A stretch of DNA of 10,458 bases from Bacteroidota bacterium (lineage in GTDB: Bacteria > Bacteroidota > Bacteroidia > Flavobacteriales > Weeksellaceae). The translations under genes and the position numbers were made by a program. The notes beneath the pieces are model-generated. The model was given only the letters and a program-made list of their open reading frames with translations, did not search any database and was not told where the DNA came from. The DNA lies in assembly GCA_023387375.1 (NCBI GenBank), contig JAEWIE010000011.1, positions 1-10,458 of the forward strand, read 5' to 3'. Below are positions 1 through 6,490 of the stretch, in pieces; position 1 is the first letter of the stretch, and each line of letters opens with the position of its first letter.

Positions 1-29
1 GGTAACAAATTACGAAAAGATAACTATTA

Positions 30-186
30 TAATGCTTGATAATTCGGTTTCGTGGCTTAAATAGGTTATAAATTTAGTCAAAAAAATGTACCAACATATA
101 CTTTAACATTATAAAACAGTATCAACAAATATATTTTTTCATTAGGGTTCTACTTAATGCTTTTAGGCAGTAGCTTCGTGACTTAA
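30..186 (+). repeat. Imperfect direct repeat, two copies
   Basis: Copy A (30-60) and copy B (155-186) share two blocks in the same order: TAATGCTT at the left and TTCGTGRCTTAA at the right, with a dissimilar middle of about 12 bases. By hand alignment roughly 21 of 32 positions agree with one gap. The copies start 125 bases apart. Weak similarity continues a little past the right block. This may be a decayed repeat or chance similarity in AT-rich DNA. Confidence 0.3.
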
Positions 187-248
187 CGAGTTTAACCGTT
201 CCAAATCTTCCAAAAAATGTTTCGAGATTTGTTCGGGTTCGGCTACTT

Positions 249-282
249 AAAAAAAAAGGACTTCTTCGGAAGTCCTTTTTTT
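249..282 (+). terminator. Strong intrinsic terminator with UUCG loop
   Basis: A perfect 14-base inverted repeat (251-264 with 269-282) encloses the four-base loop TTCG. The core is GGACTTC/GAAGTCC, flanked by a run of A on the left and seven T on the right. Read on the plus strand the loop is C(UUCG)G, a very stable tetraloop, followed by a U tract. Read on the minus strand it also ends in a U tract, so it could serve the Panacea remnant 155 bases away. No intact gene lies directly upstream on the plus strand within the window. Confidence 0.85.
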
Positions 283-437
283 ATTTAATAATATTCAAAG
301 AAGCCACTATCAAGAGGGGTTTGCAGTGAAATTTCCGATCAGGTGCAAAAGTTGTGTCTAGGCATATATTTTCTGTAATCTGTAGAGGAAGAAAAACTTC
401 CATCTATTGTTATTTATTATTTCTTGTCTAAGTTAAC

Positions 438-909
438 TTAAAATAATTTTAGATCTATTGCATATTTATAGTCAATCAAAGTACAACTCTTTACATTTTC
501 AACCCAACCATTTTCCTCATGACTTAAGTCGACTATTTGTTTTGTGGTTTTATTTTTCAGAAATGAGCTAACTGCATATAATGTCTGCAATTCGCTTTTA
601 GTAAAAACATCCATACTAAATTCTTTTAATGGGAAAAATTTCTCGCCTTCATATCCGTAAAAATATTTAGTTTCAATCCTGATATATTTATCCTCTACCC
701 TTTTTTCAAAAAGACTACTATATCTATCTGGCACAGGTCCTTTAGGTATTGCCGCATACCGACACCCCGAAATCGAATTACCGTAATTTTTAAAATGAGA
801 AAAATCCGCATAAAACAAATCTTTATTTAGTTGCGTTTTAAAAGGATTTATTTGCTCTGCAAAAAAAAACACTTACGATGTGCTTTTCATTAATCTTGCA
901 CTTTTCCAT
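438..909 (-). pseudogene. Frameshifted SocA/Panacea (DUF4065) domain protein
   Basis: The minus-strand translation from about 870 to 438 carries the hallmarks of the Panacea/SocA-like antitoxin domain (DUF4065): LNKDLFYADFSHFKNYG, then SISGCRYAAIPKGPVPD, and near the end a SHEENGW motif. The open frame can only begin at a GTG (872-870) preceded directly by TAA. The missing start lies in another frame: reading from ATG at 909-907 gives MEKCKINEKHIVSVFF, which joins the domain if one base is removed from the run of nine A (plus strand 861-869). The repaired protein would be 156 residues. Many relatives carry an N-terminal MqsA/XRE-type helix-turn-helix before this domain; none is visible here, so the gene may also be 5' truncated. 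In the family such proteins act as antitoxins or adaptors, but no toxin partner is present. A sequencing error in the homopolymer would produce the same picture. Confidence 0.75.
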
Positions 910-964
910 AACGCATTCAGTGGACCTTAATATGACAATATTCTTTAGATAAACGTTAAGATTT

Positions 965-1007
965 TGACGCAAATTTGTACTGTCCGCGTCACTTGTTTGA
1001 CAACAAG
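965..1007. promoter_or_regulatory. Two adjacent dyads upstream of the ClC gene
   Basis: TGACGC (965-970) and GCGTCA (986-991) form a perfect 6-base inverted repeat with a 15-base spacer. Immediately next to it CTTGTT (992-997) and AACAAG (1002-1007) form another with spacer TGAC. They lie 65 to 110 bases upstream of the ClC promoter. They could be operator half-sites or remnants from the broken gene's flank. The evidence is only symmetry, so this is a weak call. Confidence 0.3.
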
Positions 1008-1071
1008 AGTCTCATTTCACAAAGTTGCGGGCAGAACTCACAATTCTCTTTGAATTGAATATCTGATAATT

Positions 1072-1101
1072 TTTGATTGGCAAATAGATAATGTAACTTT
1101 G
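1072..1101 (+). promoter_or_regulatory. Bacteroidota-type promoter of the ClC gene
   Basis: TTTG at 1072-1075, an 18-base spacer, and TAACTTTG at 1094-1101 match the Bacteroidota primary sigma factor consensus (-33 TTTG, -7 TAnnTTTG). Using the usual distance, transcription would begin near 1105 and leave a leader of about 18 bases before ATG 1123. The site overlaps the TTG at 1099, which therefore should not be the start codon. Confidence 0.75.
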
Positions 1102-1122
1102 CATATTAATTCTCAGAAAATT

Positions 1123-2397
1123 ATGAATCGAGCAACCATTCAAAGACAATATTACTTCCGATTAATTTTTGCCGCCGCATTAATCGCAGTTTTAGCTTCT
1201 TTTATGGCTTATTCTTTAATGAAGATTACGGAATTTTTTCAGGAACATATTTTTCATTTCATAAAATTAAAAAGTTATTTACTCTTCATCATAGTTCCTT
1301 CGGTCGGGATTACCGCAATCTACTTTCTCAGGAAATACGTCTTTAAAAACCGACGAAACAAAGGAATCCAAGAAATTTATAAAACCCTAGACCTTCGAAA
1401 AGAACACTTGCCTTGGTTTAAGGTTCCTTCTCACTACATTAACGGCTTTCTCACTGTGATTTTTGGAGGATCTACAGGTGTAGAAGTTTCCACTGTAGTG
1501 GCTACTGCTACCATTGGGAATGGAATCTATAAATGGCAATTTTCAGCCAAAATGTACAAAAGAGAGCTCGTTTGCGCAGGGGTTTGTGCAGGGGTAGCCA
1601 TTCTATTCAATAGTCCTATCGCAGGATGGCTGTTTGCAGTGGAGGTTATTGCTCGTCGACTCAACAAAACAATTATACTAAGTTGCACCGCGGCAGCCCT
1701 AGTCTCTTGGGGACTCCTAAACATTCTCGATACGGAGCCTATCATTCCTGTACATGTAAGCGATTGGAAATGGGGAGCAATTCCCTATATGGCAATTTTA
1801 GGCATCCTTGGCGCTCTTATGTCTATCTATTTCACATTCTTAGTCACTAGACTTAAACATTTCTTCTCAGGAATAAACAACAATTTCATCCGAGTGAACT
1901 TAGGAGCACTTAGTGTAGGATCTATGCTCTTTCTTTTTCCTGTTCTTTATGGAGATAGTTACCATGGACTAAATGATCTCGCCTTAAATCCAGAAAGCTA
2001 CGCGATTCTTACCCTAGTAATACTCGCCTTTATTAAGCCACTTGCAGCAGCACTTACACTGGGCGCTGGCGGAGACGGAGGTGTTTTCGCACCGAGTATT
2101 GTAGCAGGTGGATTCTTAGGATTAGCCTTCGCTCTGTTTTGCAATACATTCTTTGGCACTTCACTCATTCCTCTAAACTTCATGCTTGTGGGCGCCGCAG
2201 CTATGCTTTCAGCTAGTATTTATGCACCTTTTACTGCTCTATTCCTAATTTGCAATTTAGTTCCCAATGGATTCACCCTTGCACTTCCTATTCTTATTGG
2301 TTCTGTGAGCGCAAATTATTTTTCAAAATGGATCTTTCCCTATAACGTTTACACGTACCAGATGCCCCCTTCTTTACCCGAGGAACATCACATTTAA
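1123..2397 (+). CDS. ClC-family chloride channel or antiporter
   Basis: Integral inner-membrane anion transporter of the ClC family, 424 residues if started at ATG 1123. A frame-extending TTG at 1099 lies inside the -7 promoter box and is rejected. It is highly hydrophobic throughout. Recognisable landmarks, numbered from ATG 1123: GGSTGVEVST around 115-124 (place of the family GREGP motif) with gating glutamate E121; FNSPIAGWLFAVEVI around 162-176; GGVFAPS around 319-325 (the GxFxP motif); and ANYFSK near 397-402, whose Tyr probably equals the inner-gate Tyr445 of E. coli ClC-ec1. Departures from ClC-ec1: NKGIQEI stands where GSGIPEI is expected, so Lys replaces the chloride-binding Ser107; Val175 replaces the proton glutamate Glu203, as in ClC channels. 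No C-terminal CBS domains are present. Family membership is sure; whether it is a channel or an exchanger, and for which anion, is not. It precedes aroQ by 53 bases on the same strand. Confidence 0.93.
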   Translation: MNRATIQRQYYFRLIFAAALIAVLASFMAYSLMKITEFFQEHIFHFIKLKSYLLFIIVPSVGITAIYFLRKYVFKNRRNKGIQEIYKTLDLRKEHLPWFKVPSHYINGFLTVIFGGSTGVEVSTVVATATIGNGIYKWQFSAKMYKRELVCAGVCAGVAILFNSPIAGWLFAVEVIARRLNKTIILSCTAAALVSWGLLNILDTEPIIPVHVSDWKWGAIPYMAILGILGALMSIYFTFLVTRLKHFFSGINNNFIRVNLGALSVGSMLFLFPVLYGDSYHGLNDLALNPESYAILTLVILAFIKPLAAALTLGAGGDGGVFAPSIVAGGFLGLAFALFCNTFFGTSLIPLNFMLVGAAAMLSASIYAPFTALFLICNLVPNGFTLALPILIGSVSANYFSKWIFPYNVYTYQMPPSLPEEHHI

Positions 2398-2418
2398 ATC
2401 AAATCCTAGAACTTTGCC

Positions 2419-2447
2419 TTGTTCTTAGCTAAATTTCTTTACATTTG
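2419..2447 (+). promoter_or_regulatory. Promoter of aroQ, predicted leaderless start
   Basis: TTG (2419-2421), an 18-base spacer and TACATTTG (2440-2447) match the Bacteroidota consensus; an alternative TTTG at 2413-2416 gives a 23-base spacer. The box ends four bases before ATG 2451. In the family consensus the last G of the box is about position -4, which places transcription start at or next to the A of the start codon. Confidence 0.6.
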
Positions 2448-2450
2448 AGT

Positions 2451-2867
2451 ATGAAAATATTAATCGTTAACGGACCGAACTTAAATCTACTTGGCACCCG
2501 AGAGCCTAGCATTTATGGAACCAAAAGCATGGAGAGTACTTTAAGTGAACTAGAAACCGAATTCTCTCAATTTGACTTTCAGTATTTTCAATCCAATTCG
2601 GAAGGTAATTTAATTGATCGGATTCAAAAAGAGGATTTTGATGCCCTAATTATAAACCCCGGTGCATTTACTCACTATTCTTATGCAATAGCGGATTGTC
2701 TAAAGAATTGCCAAAAGATCAAAATCGAAGTACACATTAGCAATTTATATACGCGCGAAGAGTTTCGACACAAATCAGTCACAGCGCCCTATATGAAAGG
2801 ACTTATCTCTGGTTTTGGCATAGAAGGCTACCGATTAGCCGTTCAAAGCTTACTTGATAAATCCTAA
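2451..2867 (+). CDS. aroQ: Type II 3-dehydroquinate dehydratase
   Basis: Cytoplasmic enzyme of the shikimate pathway that removes water from 3-dehydroquinate to give 3-dehydroshikimate; the type II enzymes form dodecamers. The 138-residue product, close to the usual 140-150, starts with the family signature NGPNLNLLGTREPSIYG, containing the loop Arg and the catalytic Tyr. It continues with NPGAFTHYSYAI (substrate Asn and catalytic His region), EVHISN (substrate-binding His and Ser/Asn) and REEFRHKS. ATG 2451 is chosen because family members begin with MKIL-like residues directly before NGPNLN. The TTG two codons upstream belongs to the -7 promoter box. The gene follows the ClC gene and converges on pckA, with a shared terminator in the 57-base gap. 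It may be read from its own promoter, by readthrough from the ClC gene, or both. Confidence 0.97.
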   Translation: MKILIVNGPNLNLLGTREPSIYGTKSMESTLSELETEFSQFDFQYFQSNSEGNLIDRIQKEDFDALIINPGAFTHYSYAIADCLKNCQKIKIEVHISNLYTREEFRHKSVTAPYMKGLISGFGIEGYRLAVQSLLDKS

Positions 2868-2870
2868 ACA

Positions 2871-2914
2871 AAAAAAATCCTCCATCTTACGAAAAGACGG
2901 AGGATTTTTATTTT
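2871..2914. terminator. Bidirectional terminator between aroQ and pckA
   Basis: An inverted repeat pairs 2873-2883 (AAAAATCCTCC) with 2899-2909, then TCTT 2885-2888 with AAGA 2894-2897, around a five-base loop. The single non-complementary pair (2884 and 2898) is A-C in plus-strand RNA but G-U in minus-strand RNA. In the minus direction the stem is thus continuous and is followed by an unbroken run of seven U; in the plus direction the U tract is interrupted by an A. It should end both convergent transcripts, and better for pckA. Confidence 0.88.
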
Positions 2915-2924
2915 CCCGACAAGA

Positions 2925-4529
2925 TTAAAGAGTCGGACCTGCTGCAACAAGTCTTTTACCTTCTTCTGTATCTGTGTATTTTTCAAAATTCTTTATGTAG
3001 CGTGCTGCTAAATCTTTCGCTTTCTCTTCCCACTGCTCTGCGCTCGCATAGGTAGCGCGAGGATCTAATATCCCTTCTGACACATTTGGAAGCGACTTTG
3101 GAATTTGAAGATTCATTACTGGGATGACATCCTTGTTTGCCGCATCAATGGATCCATCAATAATAGAATCAATAATAGCTCTTGTATCCTTTAGGGAAAT
3201 ACGTTTTCCAGTCCCGTTCCATCCTGTATTCACAAGATAGGCCTTTGCACCATGCTCATGCATTTTTCCAATTAAGGTTTTTGAGTACATTGTTGGGTGA
3301 AGCGTTAAGAAGGCTTCTCCAAATGCGGGCGAGAAGGACGGTTGAGGCTCTGTAATTCCTCTTTCTGTACCTGCTAATTTAGAAGTATATCCACAAAGGA
3401 AATGGTACTGTGCTTGGTCTTCACTCAAAAGAGATACCGGTGGCAACACTCCAAATGCATCTGCAGATAAATAAACTACTTTTTTAGCATGTCCTGCTTT
3501 TGAAGGAAGAACAATTTTTGAAATATGGTGAATTGGATAGGATACTCTGGTGTTTTCAGTGATACTCTTGTCAGTGAAATCACAATCTCCGTTCTCATCC
3601 ACTACCACATTTTCAAGTAGGGAATCGCGACGAATCGCTTTATAAATATCCGGTTCTTTCTCTTCGGAAAGGTCAATTACTTTCGCATAGCAACCTCCTT
3701 CGAAATTAAATACACCGTTGTCGTCCCAACCGTGCTCATCGTCTCCTATTAAGTAACGTTTTGGGTCTGCTGATAGAGTCGTTTTTCCCGTGCCGGAAAG
3801 ACCAAAGAAAAGTGCAACATCTCCATCTTCTCCTACGTTAGCGGAGCAGTGCATAGAAGCTATTCCATTTAGTGGCAAATAGTAATTCATAATGGAGAAC
3901 ATTCCTTTCTTCATCTCCCCACCGTACCAAGTACCTCCAATGATTTGTACTTTCTCGGTTAAATCGAACATCACAAAATTCTCAGAATTTAATCCTTGCT
4001 CTTTCCAGTTCGGATTGGTCGCTTTAGATCCGTTGATAACCACAAAATCAGGCTCTCCATAATTCTCAATTTCAAATGAAGAAGGACGGATGAACATATT
4101 AGTAACGAAGTGCGCTTGCCAAGCCACTTCCATGATAAATCTTACTTTTAATCTCGTATCTGGATTGGTACCACAAAAGGTATCTACTACGTATAGTTTT
4201 TTTGCTTTCGAAAGTTGATTTACAACCAAATCTTTACAATGTCCAAAAATTTCACTGGTGGTGGGAACGTTCACTTTTCCATCCCAATAAATAGTGTCTC
4301 TTGTTTCATCATCTAGTACGATATAACGGTCTTTTGGACTACGTCCTGTAAACTCTCCGGTTTGTACCGAGATGGCACCTAAACTCGTTAGAACTCCTTT
4401 TTCAAAACCTTGGTTTTGCTCAGAGATTTCTTCTTTAAATAAAGTTTCATAAGACGGATTATAAAGTATCTCTTCATAACCCTCAATACCCATATCATGC
4501 AGCTGCTGAATGATTTGATTGTTTTTCAT
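2925..4529 (-). CDS. pckA: ATP-dependent phosphoenolpyruvate carboxykinase
   Basis: Cytoplasmic enzyme that interconverts oxaloacetate plus ATP with phosphoenolpyruvate, CO2 and ADP, the entry step to gluconeogenesis (or PEP carboxylation in the reverse direction). The product is 534 residues from ATG 4529; E. coli PckA has 540. Visible in order: GEFTGRSPKDR (58-68) with the oxaloacetate-binding Arg63; WYGGEMKKGM (201-210) with metal/substrate Tyr and Lys; His227; the P-loop GLSGTGKTTLS (243-253) of the ATP-type enzyme; GDDEHGWDD (262-270) with the metal-binding Asp; a TRVSYP segment with the catalytic Arg; and later GYTSKLAGTERG. No key residue is missing. A TTG ten codons upstream also opens the frame, but ATG 4529 is preferred: an AAAAAAAGG stretch sits 8 bases before it and a -7 box lies just upstream of the TTG. 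It is monocistronic or the last gene of the leftward cluster. Confidence 0.97.
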   Translation of the reverse strand: MKNNQIIQQLHDMGIEGYEEILYNPSYETLFKEEISEQNQGFEKGVLTSLGAISVQTGEFTGRSPKDRYIVLDDETRDTIYWDGKVNVPTTSEIFGHCKDLVVNQLSKAKKLYVVDTFCGTNPDTRLKVRFIMEVAWQAHFVTNMFIRPSSFEIENYGEPDFVVINGSKATNPNWKEQGLNSENFVMFDLTEKVQIIGGTWYGGEMKKGMFSIMNYYLPLNGIASMHCSANVGEDGDVALFFGLSGTGKTTLSADPKRYLIGDDEHGWDDNGVFNFEGGCYAKVIDLSEEKEPDIYKAIRRDSLLENVVVDENGDCDFTDKSITENTRVSYPIHHISKIVLPSKAGHAKKVVYLSADAFGVLPPVSLLSEDQAQYHFLCGYTSKLAGTERGITEPQPSFSPAFGEAFLTLHPTMYSKTLIGKMHEHGAKAYLVNTGWNGTGKRISLKDTRAIIDSIIDGSIDAANKDVIPVMNLQIPKSLPNVSEGILDPRATYASAEQWEEKAKDLAARYIKNFEKYTDTEEGKRLVAAGPTL

Positions 4530-4564
4530 AAAATTACCTTTTTTTCGATTTTCTTTCAAGAATC

Positions 4565-4633
4565 CAAATTTACACTTATTGAAAACTTTTCTCTTGGGGA
4601 AGGTAATGATATTAATCAGATATTACAAAATTA
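4565..4633 (-). promoter_or_regulatory. Candidate -7 boxes upstream of pckA
   Basis: On the minus strand TAAATTTG (4572..4565) and TAATTTTG (4633..4626) both match TAnnTTTG. The nearer one would start transcription near 4561 and leave a leader of about 32 bases. Neither has a clear TTTG or TTG at the usual -33 distance, so these are weaker calls than those for the plus-strand genes. No terminator hairpin was found between the GHMP kinase gene and pckA, so readthrough from the upstream cluster also remains possible. Confidence 0.45.
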
Positions 4634-4658
4634 GAAATTTATTGTAAACAGCTCATTA

Positions 4659-5564
4659 TCATCCGATTAAATCAGACCATTCAAAAATCGTTGAAAAACC
4701 CCTGTGCTGAAAATAGCTCTGATACCCCTCAAATTTGGCACTAATCACAAAATCGCCTCCCCAAGCCCCTAGACTTTTTACAAAAGTCGGGCAGTCCGAA
4801 AAGTACAATTTACGCGCTGTATCAAGCTCTAGATGGGCAGAAAGCAAATCTTCATGTAAATTTATGAACTTAGAAAATTCCTCAAGAGTTTCAGAAATGA
4901 CAATCTTTTTTGTGATATCTGTAAATTTTGCCACCAAGTTCGTGCTAATCGGTTTATTTCGATAATGTTTAATTCCTTCTCTTGAGTTTTGTTTTTGATT
5001 CAGATGAATAAAAAGAAGTTCATTTTTGAAATTAAAATTAAGATCGATTGGCTGTACTTCTTTTTTCGAACCCTGGATTTGAAAAAGAAGCGAATGGTTC
5101 TCCTTGGCTACAGCAATATCGTAACCACTCCCCCCTAATGCCTGATCGTTTAATGCAAATGCATCAATATCAGCCCAACGAGCAAGATTATTCATGAGCG
5201 TGGAACTGCTCCCAAGCCCGTAATCAGAAGGGAACTCCAAATTGGTTTTTAGATGATAAGAGCAATTGTCTTGTAAAACTCTTGAAGAAGACTTTTGAAC
5301 AAGTTTTAGTACGTCCATCACGAATAGAGAAGCTTCCTTATTGCTTGTACTTTTCACTTGCCAACTCGCATAATCAATTTCACAGCGTAGCCATAAAACA
5401 TCCTGATGATACGCTTCCCAATAGACAAGGGATTTTGAATCGGACTTTTCTTCCGACCAAAGCTGCTGTCCCCACTTCGTAGGAATGGCTAGAGCAAGGG
5501 CTCCGTCGAGCACGACATATTCGCTGGTTAGTAAGAGCTTTCCTGGTGAGAAAAAAGACTCCAT
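4659..5564 (-). CDS. GYDIA-type GHMP kinase
   Basis: A 301-residue small-molecule kinase of the GHMP superfamily (galactokinase, homoserine, mevalonate, phosphomevalonate kinases). Three superfamily motifs are present: PGKLLLTSEYVVLDG at 7-21 (motif 1); PSDYGLGSSSTL at 112-123 (motif 2, the phosphate-binding glycine-rich loop); and GAWGGDFVIS at about 266-275 (motif 3). GGSGYDIA at 144-151 carries a likely catalytic or metal-site Asp149 and gives its name to the Bacteroidota GYDIA family. The first motif resembles mevalonate and phosphomevalonate kinases, and Flavobacteriia often use the mevalonate route, so an isoprenoid role is a reasonable inference. No mevalonate gene lies in the window to support it, and the true substrate is open. 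ATG 5564 lies 9 bases after the fabD stop, suggesting translation from the same message. Confidence 0.88.
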   Translation of the reverse strand: MESFFSPGKLLLTSEYVVLDGALALAIPTKWGQQLWSEEKSDSKSLVYWEAYHQDVLWLRCEIDYASWQVKSTSNKEASLFVMDVLKLVQKSSSRVLQDNCSYHLKTNLEFPSDYGLGSSSTLMNNLARWADIDAFALNDQALGGSGYDIAVAKENHSLLFQIQGSKKEVQPIDLNFNFKNELLFIHLNQKQNSREGIKHYRNKPISTNLVAKFTDITKKIVISETLEEFSKFINLHEDLLSAHLELDTARKLYFSDCPTFVKSLGAWGGDFVISAKFEGYQSYFQHRGFSTIFEWSDLIG

Positions 5565-5573
5565 AGAACAGAA

Positions 5574-6452
5574 TTAAATGGCAGAAGTCACTTGCGCGTC
5601 AGAATCGATTTTACGAATTAAGCCTTGCAATGTTTTGCCCGGTCCTACTTCCATAAATAAGGACGCGCCGTCCTTGACCATATTCTGTACGCTCTGCGTC
5701 CATTTAACGGGACCTGTTAATTGAGAAATTAGATTTGCTTTAATCTCATTCTCATCTGTAACAGGGAGGGTCGATATGTTTTGATAAATAGGAAGGGTCG
5801 CCTTTCTAAATTTGGTACTTTCAATAGCGGAAGCGAGGCGGTCTTGCGCAGGCTGCATCAGGGGTGAATGGAAAGCTCCATTTACACCTAGCATAAGTGC
5901 TCTCTTGGCACCTGCCTCTTTTAATTTCTCACAAGCTAATTCCACAGACTTCGTCTCTCCTGAAATCACCAATTGCCCAGGACAGTTGTAGTTGGCAGGA
6001 ACCACAACTCCGTCAATTTGAGCACAAATTTCTTCGACAATCGAATCTTCAAGACCAAGAATAGCAGCCATAGAACCCGGATTGCTATCGCACGCGTCCT
6101 GCATGGCCTGAGCTCGCTGCGAAACTAATTTTAGTCCGTCTTCAAAGGACAGAACTCCGTTGGCCACTAAGGCGGAGAATTCTCCAAGCGAATGCCCAGC
6201 CACCATCTCTGCTCCTAATGCGTTTATTGCTTTTACAGCAGCCACAGAATGAATAAATATTGCAGGCTGCGTAATGCTTGTCTTGGTTAAATCTTCTTGC
6301 GTTCCACTAAACATTGTGGATAGAATATTAAACCCTAGAATCTCGTTTGCATACTCCATCAAATCTTTGATGTCCTTTCTAGAATCATACAATTCCTTTC
6401 CCATGCCGACAAATTGTGACCCTTGTCCGGGAAACACTAATGCTTTCTTCAT
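5574..6452 (-). CDS. fabD: Malonyl-CoA:ACP transacylase
   Basis: Cytoplasmic enzyme that moves the malonyl group from CoA to acyl carrier protein, supplying the extender unit for fatty acid synthesis. The 292-residue product is slightly shorter than E. coli FabD (309). It shows FPGQGSQFVGMG at 7-18 (oxyanion Gln10), the nucleophile elbow GHSLGE at 86-91 with catalytic Ser88, Arg113 (SQRAQAMQ) that binds the malonyl carboxylate, and GAFHSPLM with catalytic His195, followed by EVGPGKTL near the end. All catalytic residues are intact. The ATG at 6452 gives the standard N-terminus. It is 38 bases downstream of the LysM/PBP1 gene and away from any fab cluster (no acpP, fabF, fabG or fabH is seen nearby). 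Confidence 0.97.
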   Translation of the reverse strand: MKKALVFPGQGSQFVGMGKELYDSRKDIKDLMEYANEILGFNILSTMFSGTQEDLTKTSITQPAIFIHSVAAVKAINALGAEMVAGHSLGEFSALVANGVLSFEDGLKLVSQRAQAMQDACDSNPGSMAAILGLEDSIVEEICAQIDGVVVPANYNCPGQLVISGETKSVELACEKLKEAGAKRALMLGVNGAFHSPLMQPAQDRLASAIESTKFRKATLPIYQNISTLPVTDENEIKANLISQLTGPVKWTQSVQNMVKDGASLFMEVGPGKTLQGLIRKIDSDAQVTSAI

Positions 6453-6490
6453 AATTAATTTAGTAAATCAAGGGTTTTGTTTTTTTAGTC

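Larger units (their letters stand above)
1..437. other. Gene-free AT-rich stretch
   Basis: No coding region can be supported here: all frames are broken by frequent stops. The stretch is AT-rich (positions 1-60 are 30 percent G+C by direct count) compared with the housekeeping genes to the right. It contains an imperfect direct repeat (30-60 and 155-186) and a strong hairpin terminator (249-282). A 22-codon open tail on the plus strand (182-250), ending in TAA directly before the terminator, could be the last trace of a lost gene, but I recognise no family in it. Between 283 and 437 I see nothing beyond AT-rich sequence downstream of the Panacea gene remnant. Confidence 0.6.

Noticed and set aside
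126..133. Minus-strand TATATTTG matching the -7 consensus
   Set aside because: No -33 element lies at the right distance and no minus-strand gene follows in the window; a match in AT-rich DNA is expected by chance.
221..250. tRNA 3' end suggested by GTTCGGGTTCGG
   Set aside because: No acceptor stem partner, anticodon arm or CCA-like end could be found upstream; the resemblance is only local.
880..1050. Integron attC-like site near the Panacea remnant
   Set aside because: AACG and CGTTA-like pieces occur, but no RYYYAAC/GTTRRRY pair with proper dyad spacing could be placed.
1099..1122. TTG-started N-terminal extension of the ClC protein
   Set aside because: The TTG is inside the TAACTTTG promoter box; transcription should start after it. 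ATG 1123 is used.
1527..1850. Open frames overlapping the ClC gene on both strands
   Set aside because: They overlap conserved ClC helices and have no family features of their own.
4530..4559. TTG-started N-terminal extension of pckA
   Set aside because: It lies at the predicted transcription start; ATG 4529 has an AAGG-like sequence 8 bases upstream and gives a normal-length enzyme.
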